Shown here piece after piece: positions 27,125-34,008 of a stretch of 64,000 nt of DNA. Under the pieces are notes generated by a model, which saw only the letters and a program-made list of their open reading frames with translations, searched no databases and had not been told where the DNA came from. Positions within the stretch are counted from its first letter, which is position 1. Every line of letters starts with the position of its first letter. Made by a program: the position numbers and the translations under genes. This DNA is from Patescibacteria group bacterium (GTDB lineage: Bacteria > Patescibacteriota > Patescibacteriia > 2-12-FULL-60-25). The DNA is taken from positions 25,171 through 89,170 of the forward strand of contig JARGGJ010000003.1 in NCBI GenBank assembly GCA_029210915.1, given 5' to 3'.

Positions 27125-27153
27125 TTGACAAAATCCTCAATTTGTGATATAGT
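27125..27153 (+). promoter_or_regulatory. Strong promoter of the GC-rich island
   Basis: Consensus TTGACA (27125-27130), 17-base spacer, TATAGT (27148-27153). It is the best promoter match near the five-gene island, and no clear terminator lies between it and the first gene. Confidence 0.75.
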
Positions 27154-27159
27154 ATCCCG

Positions 27160-27620
27160 TTAAGCTAAAAGATCGACAACTAAGCCAAGGCATAATTAAT
27201 CGCTTCATTCATCTCTGATGAATGTCCCGCAAAGCCCAATGGGGCGACGTGGGATCCCCGCCAACGCATAGTTACAAACTTTAAAACCGCTTAACCTTCA
27301 GAGGAGAGAGGACTTGAACTTACTTGTCGTAGTTCGAGTCTGAGTATCGCCGGATACTAACTGAAGAACACAAATATAGTGCCCTGCTCTGCAGATCACC
27401 TGTTTTGTGCAAACAAATTACAGCCAACAGCTCTTGATCGCCTATGGCGATATCCGCTATCGGCTATCAGCTATAAAAAGCACCTCGACAATTTACCGTC
27501 TTAACCCCTCATGTCAGCCCTCAAAAAAAGAGTTAGGGCATGAGTGGCTGGGACGGAGTCACCACTTTTAAACCGTGGTGATTGAAAAAGTAACAAAGGG
27601 TGTTTATACGCCCAAAGGAG
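27160..27620 (+). ncRNA. Long folded 5' leader of the island
   Basis: About 460 bases between the predicted start of transcription and the first island gene. A three-way junction is visible: CTTCAG (27296-27301) pairs with CTGAAG (about 27361-27366) and encloses GACTTGAACT/AGTTCGAGTC and AGTATC-GCCG-GATACT. Further on are TCACCAC/GTGGTGA (about 27560-27583) and GGGTG/CGCCC just before the Shine-Dalgarno. It matches no riboswitch consensus I know. It could regulate or be a processed RNA. Confidence 0.5.
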
Positions 27621-27626
27621 ATTATC

Positions 27627-27941
27627 ATGTTGTTCGCAGCCATCCTGTCCGCCCTCGTCCTCGCCGTTCTTGTCATGCTCCCCCTCACCGAGCTCTCGCT
27701 CACCCGCGCAGCTCACGCAGAGCTCTACGGCCTCGAGACGGAACCGGTGACCATCCGGACGAACGGAATGGGGACAGTGTTCCTCATGATGGAGTTCGTC
27801 CGGTTGGAGGAGCGGGAGGTTGCTGAGCGCGCGCTCGCGGAGCGCTACGTGGAAGGGGACGCTCTCCCCCTCCATGCCCCGCTCTTCGAGCTCCCGCTGT
27901 TCGCGCCGCTCCCCGCGGCCAACGACCAGCGCGCCGCCTAG
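27627..27941 (+). CDS. GC-rich island protein 1, membrane-anchored
   Basis: 104 residues from ATG at 27627, fixed by AAAGGAG seven bases upstream. Residues 1-22 form one membrane segment (LFAAILSALVLAVLVMLPLT); the rest is soluble, Glu/Leu/Ala-rich (LEEREVAERALAERY), with a Pro/Ala tail. No family recognised. Codons end almost always in G or C, unlike flanking housekeeping genes. First gene after the island promoter. Confidence 0.7.
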   Translation: MLFAAILSALVLAVLVMLPLTELSLTRAAHAELYGLETEPVTIRTNGMGTVFLMMEFVRLEEREVAERALAERYVEGDALPLHAPLFELPLFAPLPAANDQRAA

Positions 27942-28335
27942 TGCAATGCTAGGCGACCGGGTTTCTACGTTCCCGGTCATCAAAGAACGTTCCTTAGTGG
28001 CTGTAATGGCCGATGCCTGGAGGTCAAGGCAAAAAAACAGACTGCTCTGCAGTCACCTCGCTCACTAAACAATCTCGTTTAGTGAGCTCTCGAACCGAGA
28101 TGTCGATGATAATCGACGGCTCGGTTCGGAAATCTCCCAAATCACGCTTTGCGTGATTGTCCCTCTTTGTTAAAGAGGGTCACGGACAACGGAACATTTA
28201 AAAAACATTTAAAATGTGTAGGGATAACCCTTGTGGTTATCCGTGCTGTAAAACCAGTACGGACAATCAAAAGAGTTATCCCTACAAACAACCTTAGAAA
28301 CAGATAAAAACCTGTTTCTATACAAGGAGACATAA
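27942..28335 (+). repeat. Hairpin-packed spacer between island genes 1 and 2
   Basis: No gene. Consecutive perfect hairpins: CTAGTGCAATGCTAG, GACCGGG...CCCGGTC, GACTGC-TCT-GCAGTC, CTCACTAAAC...GTTTAGTGAG, CGAACCGAG...CTCGGTTCG with an inner TCGATgataATCGA, AATCACG/CGTGATT, CCCTCTTT/AAAGAGGG, the GTAGGGATAACCC palindrome (28218-28285, copy 2), and GAAACAG...CTGTTTC directly before the next Shine-Dalgarno. None except the last pair has a T-run, so they are not simple terminators. Confidence 0.75.
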
Positions 28336-28629
28336 ATGCTGAACCTCGCCATCACCCTCACCGTCACCGCCATCGTCGTCGCTTTCTGGAGCCGGTGGGG
28401 ATTTCGGGTGATGGGGATGCTTTCAGCATTCCTCACACCGGCCGAACCCGCCCACCAGCGGGTCAACATCAATCGTCGCCAGAGAGACGGCTACAAGGCT
28501 CTCCTTAGGGAGGCTGAGTGGCGCGAACTCGAAGGAGCAACTCTCCTTCGAGAGACACTCGAAAGCGACGACGAGCTTGCGCGAGCCTACCTCGCGCAAC
28601 TCGAAACCCGCAACCGCAAGGTTGTGTAA
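28336..28629 (+). CDS. GC-rich island protein 2, membrane-anchored
   Basis: 97 residues; AAGGAG six bases before ATG. An N-terminal membrane segment (residues about 2-30) is followed by a charged helical region (RRQRDGYKALLREAEWRELE) that resembles a short coiled coil. Size and one-segment topology echo island protein 1, without sequence similarity. Function unknown. High GC at third positions. Confidence 0.65.
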   Translation: MLNLAITLTVTAIVVAFWSRWGFRVMGMLSAFLTPAEPAHQRVNINRRQRDGYKALLREAEWRELEGATLLRETLESDDELARAYLAQLETRNRKVV

Positions 28630-28768
28630 ATACTTGGCGCAATGCCAAGAAGTCGCCCCAATAACAATCTGGGCGCCGAACCAACCGATGTTCGTAAAAA
28701 AGAGGTCGTAATATCACGGGGTGGCTCCGTGACGCGTAGATAATACGCGGTCAATATTCGCACTTTCT
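28630..28768 (+). other. Structured spacer upstream of the tRNA-like element
   Basis: No gene. Hairpins CTTGGC-GCAAT-GCCAAG, CCCA...TGGG, TCACGG-GGTGGCT-CCGTGA and CGCGTA-GATAA-TACGCG follow one another with little unpaired sequence. Confidence 0.6.
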
Positions 28769-28855
28769 GGCATCGACCATCGAAAAATGAGCGGGTTGCT
28801 CAGCCGGACCTCCGGTGGATGGTGATGTGAGTAGGTTCAACTCCTACCGATGCCA
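28769..28855 (+). ncRNA. tRNA-like element in the island transcript
   Basis: Acceptor-like helix GGCATCG (28769-28775) with CGATGCC (28848-28854), then unpaired A. A perfect T-arm lies next to it: GTAGG-TTCAACT-CCTAC (28831-28847). In place of D and anticodon arms there is ACCATC/GATGGT enclosing TGAGC-GGGTT-GCTCA and CCGG-ACCT-CCGG. There is no normal anticodon arm and no encoded CCA. The TTCAACT T-loop occurs in tmRNA as well as in tRNAs, but no tag reading frame fits here. Confidence 0.65.
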
Positions 28856-29196
28856 CTACTTAACCCTCCAAAGTTTTTTGCTAAGGAGGGTGATTCAATC
28901 GGCTGCATCATTCTAAAGATGGTGCACCTAAGAATCGCGAACCGTACATAGAGCCCCAATAGCCCTAACCGGCAATCGGCTCCTAAGATGTTAGCGACGA
29001 ATCTACCCAAAAATCCGGTCCACCGCTTTTTAGCACAGGATCTGGTTGGTAGAAAAATCAAAAACAACTTATGCAAATTCCAAGCGGCAACATGGTGTTG
29101 CTGTGCGGAAACGGTTCTTCCCGGAAACCGGTGGCGCCCATGGCCACCTCCAACATAGAGATGTCGTTTCAAACGCGTCTCTCTGGAGAATATAAA
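28856..29196 (+). other. Spacer between the tRNA-like element and island gene 3
   Basis: No gene that I can support. Contains CCCTCC...GGAGGG hairpin (28864-28889), a GCATC...GATGGTGC pair and, just before the Shine-Dalgarno, an AGAGATGTCGTTTCAAACG...TCTCT hairpin related to one at about 14250. An in-frame extension of the next gene back to 29071 has no start signals. Confidence 0.55.
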
Positions 29197-30162
29197 ATGA
29201 CAAAGTCCGCCACAGCCGCCACCACCACCGTTTCCACCACCTCCTCCGCCTCGGACGAGGCGATGGACATCCTCCGCGAGGCCAATGGTCTCTACGAAAA
29301 GGCACCCCCCGCCTCGGAGGAGCGACCCAGTCTCCACCTCCTTACGCCTCCCCCGCCCCCCGCGGTGAGTGAGGTCAAGGAGCTCCCCGAACCTCCGCGC
29401 CCGACTGTGGTCGTCCATGTCTGCGATTGCGGAGCAACTTGCGCGGACGTGGCATGGTGCCACGAGCTCGAGATGTGCAAGACCTGTGCAGCTCTTCTCG
29501 TCAGGAAGGCTGAGCAAAAAATGTGGTTCTGCGCTTGCGGAAATCGTAAGTTGGACAAAGACTACGATCTCTGCGTGCCCTGCCACAAGGCACTGCTCAA
29601 GGAGCAGGCGGCAGAAAGAGCAGCGGCAGAAGCCGCCAAGCTCGTCTGCCCCAAGTGCGGTGGCAAGAAGGATGAGGCATATCACAAGATGTGCCGAAGT
29701 TGCTTCACCGCCTCCCGCCCTGTGCCTGCGCCTCGCCCTCAGCAGGCTCGCAAGGTCAACGGCCGCGAGGTACCCAAGTACAAGGTGGACCCGCGAGTGC
29801 AGGCGAAAGCCAACGCCCGAGCCAAGCTCGGTCAGGAGCTCCTCGCCGCCCACCGCGCCGGTACGCTCGATAAGAGCTTCACCGGTGCGAAGGCGACGAT
29901 GGACAAGGCGGACAACGCCATGGTGTGCATCGCCTACAACGGCGAGAGCTACACCCTGGTCGACCCGGCCAAGGTCAAGGCAATCGCCGAACGCAAGGCC
30001 GAGGCTGCCAAGGCTGCCCAGACTGCCCAAGCCGAGGCCGCCCGCAAAGCCGCCGAGGCACGCAAGGCCGCAGCGGAACTCGCCAAGGCCAACAAGTCCA
30101 ACGAGCCCAAGAAGGGCAAGAAGGACAAGTCCGGTGGCAAGGGTAAAAACAAGGGTAAGTAG
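29197..30162 (+). CDS. GC-rich island protein 3, multi-cysteine zinc-ribbon-like
   Basis: 321 residues from ATG at 29197 (CTGGAG upstream). After a Thr/Ser/Ala-rich start, about residues 70-180 hold at least six Cys pairs: CDCG, CHELEMCKTC, CACG, CVPC, CPKCGG and CRSC, consistent with two or three zinc ribbons. The C-terminal third is Ala/Lys/Glu-rich (KAAQTAQAEAARKAAEARKA), probably a long helix, ending in a Lys/Gly tail suited to nucleic-acid binding. Family unknown. Antisense frames over it are products of high GC. Third gene of the island. Confidence 0.75.
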   Translation: MTKSATAATTTVSTTSSASDEAMDILREANGLYEKAPPASEERPSLHLLTPPPPPAVSEVKELPEPPRPTVVVHVCDCGATCADVAWCHELEMCKTCAALLVRKAEQKMWFCACGNRKLDKDYDLCVPCHKALLKEQAAERAAAEAAKLVCPKCGGKKDEAYHKMCRSCFTASRPVPAPRPQQARKVNGREVPKYKVDPRVQAKANARAKLGQELLAAHRAGTLDKSFTGAKATMDKADNAMVCIAYNGESYTLVDPAKVKAIAERKAEAAKAAQTAQAEAARKAAEARKAAAELAKANKSNEPKKGKKDKSGGKGKNKGK

Positions 30163-30560
30163 CTCGCACTTTTAAGGGAGATGTGATGACTCCCTAATCA
30201 CAAACATTCATCACACCACTCGCCCAATCGATCTCGATTGGGCCTTTGACTAAAATCCCCCAATCCAGCGCTTTGCGCAGGATATCCCCCTTTTCCGCCA
30301 TAGGCGGATCCGCCTATGGCGGAAAAGGGGGTCTCGATGGAGGGTTTTTGAGAAGTAACATTCCCCCTGCCCCCGTCAGCTGAGCTGAGCTCTGCTTTCA
30401 GAAAGGGGGTTGTAAATAAATCCGCCGCATCCCGACGGATTGCACGTAGGGGCGCATCCTTGTGATCGCCCGTGCTAAAAACCACAGCACGGATAACCAC
30501 AAGGGTTATCCCTACAAAATACACAACCAAATCCCGCAAAATGCGGGGAGGAGATTTCAG
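30163..30560 (+). repeat. Spacer with nested palindromes between island genes 3 and 4
   Basis: No gene. Holds GCCCAATCGATCTCGATTGGGC followed by CTTT (terminator-like, within the 46-bp direct repeat 30206-30251), the AAATCCCCC...CCCCC repeat with a perfect 46-bp palindrome at 30286-30331, a GGGGGTCTCGATGGAGGG segment repeated at about 31380, and the GTAGGG palindrome copy 3 (30446-30515). A Shine-Dalgarno GGGAGGAG precedes the next gene. Confidence 0.8.
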
Positions 30561-31250
30561 ATGAACAGCACGCAGACCGCCGCCGCCTCCACTTCCAACC
30601 CCAGCTCCCGCACGGTCCGCCTCGCAAAGGAGTTCATTCGTCTCAATACGAAGTTCTCCAAGCAAAATCTCCACGACCATGCGCTCACCAATGCGAAAGT
30701 CGCAGAGAACGCGCGGAAAGCAGTGGCTCTCAACGAGAACCGGAGTTTCCCGAATCTGGAGCCAATCACTCCGGAAGATGTCTCGTGCGCGGTTCGGGAG
30801 ATGCTCGCATACGAGCGCGAGCTGCGCCGTGGCAAAATCGAAGAGGAGCGCAAAGCGCGCCTCGTCGAATGCCCGGCTTGCGGCATCAAACGCCGCGACC
30901 CGCGGTTCGAGCACTGCGCTGTTTGTGCTAGGCTCGACGCGGAGAACGAGGCGCTCATCAAGGCCGGCAAGCTGAGGCCCGGTACGCCGCTTTCCCTAGA
31001 AGAAATCGACGCCATCGCGGTTCAACAGCAAACCGCGGCCACAGAGGAGCTGTATGTACTTTGGTACAGAGGTCAGCTCCCCGAAGGCTGTGAAGTTTTG
31101 GAAATAAACGAAACCCAAATCCACATCCAATCTAGGAACCCGGATGTGCTTTGGAAAATCGACTTTTCCGAACTTCTGCCAGCCAGATCGTCCGAACCCT
31201 CCATCGAATCCATCGACCAGGGTTGGGACATCGAGGCTGTCGCCGCGTAG
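30561..31250 (+). CDS. GC-rich island protein 4, single zinc-ribbon-like
   Basis: 229 residues from ATG at 30561, fixed by GGGAGGAG eight bases upstream. A long helical N-terminal part (about 1-105, Lys/Glu/Arg-rich) leads to CPACGIKRRDPRFEHCAVC, a four-cysteine zinc ribbon at about residues 111-129. The C-terminal domain has strands (EELYVLWYRGQLPEG, TQIHIQSRNPDVLWKIDF). The cysteine layout recalls island protein 3, so both may bind the same kind of target. No family recognised. Confidence 0.72.
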   Translation: MNSTQTAAASTSNPSSRTVRLAKEFIRLNTKFSKQNLHDHALTNAKVAENARKAVALNENRSFPNLEPITPEDVSCAVREMLAYERELRRGKIEEERKARLVECPACGIKRRDPRFEHCAVCARLDAENEALIKAGKLRPGTPLSLEEIDAIAVQQQTAATEELYVLWYRGQLPEGCEVLEINETQIHIQSRNPDVLWKIDFSELLPARSSEPSIESIDQGWDIEAVAA

Positions 31251-31499
31251 CGCACACCCCCAGGTTATGTGATGAAACCTGTTTCTTAATTCATCACACC
31301 ACTCGCCCAATCGATCTCGATTGGGCCTTTGACTGAAATCCCCCACTCCGACGTACGTCGGAGATCCCCCTTTGCTAAAGGGGGTCTCGATGGAGGGTTT
31401 TTGAGAAGTAACATTCCCCCTGCCCCCTTTCAAAAAGGGGGTTGTAGCATAGCAACCACAGAGACCCTCCAACGGAGCGTCTCAGCTAAGGAGAAAAAA
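31251..31499 (+). repeat. Spacer between island genes 4 and 5, copy of the previous spacer
   Basis: Contains an exact second copy (31289-31334) of the 46-bp segment at 30206-30251, then AAATCCCCC with a different inner hairpin (TCCGACGTACGTCGGA), the second GGGGGTCTCGATGGAGGG segment, CCCCCTTTCAAAAAGGGGG and GTTGTAGCATAGCAAC. Confidence 0.8.
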
Positions 31500-31838
31500 A
31501 TGAATCATAAGCAGATCCCGGACATCGTAGGCTTGGGACAGTTCTTGGTACGAAAGGGTACAGACTGGAAGCCGAAGGCTTTCATCGTCCTCGCCCTCCT
31601 TTACCTGTTCTTCCCTGTCGACATCCTGCCCGACGCCCTACCCGTCGCAGGACTTTTCGACGATGCGGGCCTAATGGCCCTCTCGCTTTGGTGGCTTTCA
31701 TACGCCACCAAAAAATACAACATCTCCCTCCTCGGCGAAGGCGAGGCTTCGAAGCCCGCCGAACTCGAGGAGAAACCGCCCGCAAGCGTCATCGACGCCA
31801 AGGGTGAGGAGGTCAAAGAACCCGATTCGGGTCAATGA
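31500..31838 (+). CDS. GC-rich island protein 5, DUF1232 (YkvA-type) membrane protein
   Basis: 112 residues from ATG at 31500 (AAGGAG upstream). LLYLFFPVDILPDALPVAG followed by DDAG is the DUF1232 signature, lying in the first of two membrane segments (about residues 27-46 and 52-70). The tail is Glu/Pro-rich. DUF1232 proteins are of unknown function but often occur near membrane-stress or transport genes. Last gene of the island, 135 bases before a strong terminator. Confidence 0.85.
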   Translation: MNHKQIPDIVGLGQFLVRKGTDWKPKAFIVLALLYLFFPVDILPDALPVAGLFDDAGLMALSLWWLSYATKKYNISLLGEGEASKPAELEEKPPASVIDAKGEEVKEPDSGQ

Positions 31839-31972
31839 CCTCAAAAGCTACAAGGTTTTCGAGAAGTTCCCTCGGCTCACGCTCGTCCCTCGAAGTTCGA
31901 AGAACGTAGTGGGACCAAAAACTTCTCCTTATCCACTTGCGCATCAATTTGATGCATAAATGAATATTGCGC

Positions 31973-31999
31973 AAACTTGATTGTTATCAAGTTTTTTTG
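31973..31999 (+). terminator. Terminator of the island
   Basis: AAACTTGA, TTGTTA, TCAAGTTT followed by TTTTT. A TGCGCATCAATTTGATGCA hairpin lies just upstream. Confidence 0.8.
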
Positions 32000-32075
32000 T
32001 TATTAAAAAGATATCGCACACGCGATACCTAAATTCTTAATTTTTAATTCTTAATTCTTAATTTTTATTTGGTAA

Positions 32076-34007
32076 TTATTTGATGACGACTCCCTTACCA
32101 GCTGCATTTTCATCATTTTGCAAATCCGTATTAACTTGCTTCAAAACCAATAAAACAGTGTCTTTAATATCTTCATCGGTAGCATTAAATGTAATGCTTT
32201 CCATCAGATTCGCAAATCGGCCATCATCGGCGGCAATTGGAGTTAAACCAATATTAAATTGAACTTCCGCCTCCCCAACATCCTCGGGCATTTGATTCAA
32301 ATTCCAGTGCAACATCCTATCTTCCGCGGTATAACTAAACTCCCCCGCACTGCTGGTTGCAACTTCATTAAAAGAAACGTTTCGGGGCAACTTGGCGTTT
32401 ACTTCGATATTTTTTAACGAATGTACGGTTTTATTTATTTTCCAAATTATTCTGTAATTTGTTGTTTCCCCAACTTTTGGAGGCAATGGCCCCGAGCCAA
32501 GAGGCGCACCCTCTTCCGAGTAATATCTTGCCTCGGCGGAAAGCGAAACATCCGACAATAAAATAAATGTCATTGGTGCCATCGTGATGGTACGGTTCAA
32601 TTCGGTTTCTCCAACCGCGCGCACATCGGCTGAAACGTTTACCCTAAGAGCAACAGCTCCTTTATCGGGCGCCGCGATAACAATCGGTAAACCTACGTCT
32701 ATGCTCCCACTACCCCTGGAGGCTAAAGATTCCAAATCACTCAATACTTTTTTATTCCAAACAATTTCATTCCCCACAAGAGTTGTTGTTACGGAAGAAG
32801 TAATTCGATTCACATCAACCAAAGTTTTAGATTCCAATACTTCTCCTGTATCAATATCAATAGTTTCCAATTTCATCTTTATAACGATGTCAGACAATGT
32901 CTCATCTGCCATGTTCTCGTACCCGATAATACCTCTTAAATCATCACCATAAGAAACCGACCTTTGCTGTTGCTCCGATCCGTTTACAATAAAATTTAAA
33001 GATAAATCACCGGCCAACACGGGCACAACCGCCTCGGCTTTATGCATTGGTAAAAACTGATTATTAACACCCTTTCTACCGGCTTCTGCAAAAACCTCAG
33101 CATCACCTCCATAACCGGAAGCAAATGTACCAAGCATAATAAATTCCGTCTCGACTCCCGGCTCTAAATCGCCAATGGACTTTTCAAATACTCTCCCTTG
33201 AATTGTTGACGTTCCCATTACTTCCGAATTCGGGGCAAAACCTTCCGGAATTGTAAATTGTACCAACATATCTTTTAGTTTATCCGTACCTGTATTTTTT
33301 AGATGATAAATTAAAGAAATACTATCACCGGGTACGGCCTTTTCCGGTACTTGTATAAAACCATCTATAACCGTTTCCGAATATTCTATCTTTTTAGTCG
33401 CCATTGCTTCAAAATCGCTGGAATAATTTGCCGGCCTATAAGTTGCAATAGTTTGAACCGCAGAAATAGTACCCAGCGCTCCTGTAAAAGTACCGCGTAC
33501 CTTAATTGTACCCCGCTCTTCGGCAGCTAATGCACCCAACTTCCAAACATGGCCATCCTCTGTTGGCTCAGGTTTTATTTCGGTTACGACAAAATCCGTT
33601 GGAAAATTTACCCTAAGATCCACATAGGCCAAAGGTTCTTGTAATGGATTTCTATAATTAATGAAATACGTAAATTCCTGCCCCAAAGCAATCTTCTCAG
33701 GGCCAACTATTTCTATGTCCAAACCCCTTCCACTAAAACCCTGAAAAGTTTTAAAATAAGCAAAACCCGCCCATGCCGTGGTTACCAACAATAATAAACC
33801 GGCACATACGGATGCCGTAATCCAAATCCAGCGCTTGCTTTTGATTCTTTCCAACTTTGTCATGTCGGGCATCTCGCCTTCATCCGCTTCATAAATTGTT
33901 CTAAGGCTTTGATCTACCGAATCCATATTTAAATCGGATTCTTCTAAAATCTTGTCTTTTATCTGTTTCTTAACTTCCTTTTCTTTAGAATCCTTTTTAT
34001 TAACCAT
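32076..34007 (-). CDS. Membrane-anchored repeat protein (DUF11/CARDB-like)
   Basis: 643 residues. A cytosolic N-terminus of about 55 residues, one membrane segment (WIWITASVCAGLLLLVTTAW, about 56-78), then an extracellular region of repeated beta domains with phrases such as GQEFTYFINYRNPLQEPLAY, GDSISLIYHLKNTG and GETTNYRIIWKINK typical of DUF11/CARDB surface domains. It begins one base after the DUF4012 gene, so it is translated with it. A role in cell-surface structure is inferred from topology. Confidence 0.8.
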   Translation of the reverse strand: MVNKKDSKEKEVKKQIKDKILEESDLNMDSVDQSLRTIYEADEGEMPDMTKLERIKSKRWIWITASVCAGLLLLVTTAWAGFAYFKTFQGFSGRGLDIEIVGPEKIALGQEFTYFINYRNPLQEPLAYVDLRVNFPTDFVVTEIKPEPTEDGHVWKLGALAAEERGTIKVRGTFTGALGTISAVQTIATYRPANYSSDFEAMATKKIEYSETVIDGFIQVPEKAVPGDSISLIYHLKNTGTDKLKDMLVQFTIPEGFAPNSEVMGTSTIQGRVFEKSIGDLEPGVETEFIMLGTFASGYGGDAEVFAEAGRKGVNNQFLPMHKAEAVVPVLAGDLSLNFIVNGSEQQQRSVSYGDDLRGIIGYENMADETLSDIVIKMKLETIDIDTGEVLESKTLVDVNRITSSVTTTLVGNEIVWNKKVLSDLESLASRGSGSIDVGLPIVIAAPDKGAVALRVNVSADVRAVGETELNRTITMAPMTFILLSDVSLSAEARYYSEEGAPLGSGPLPPKVGETTNYRIIWKINKTVHSLKNIEVNAKLPRNVSFNEVATSSAGEFSYTAEDRMLHWNLNQMPEDVGEAEVQFNIGLTPIAADDGRFANLMESITFNATDEDIKDTVLLVLKQVNTDLQNDENAAGKGVVIK

Positions 34008-34008
34008 A

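Noticed and set aside
28769..28855. Ordinary tRNA or tmRNA gene
   Set aside because: No anticodon arm can be drawn, and no tag reading frame or tmRNA 5' motif is present.
28837..30030. Minus-strand frame of 397 residues in the island
   Set aside because: Antisense of the zinc-ribbon gene; Gly/Arg-rich product of high GC, no start signals.
30198..30914. Minus-strand frame of 238 residues
   Set aside because: Runs through palindromic repeats and antisense to the gene at 30561; no start signals.
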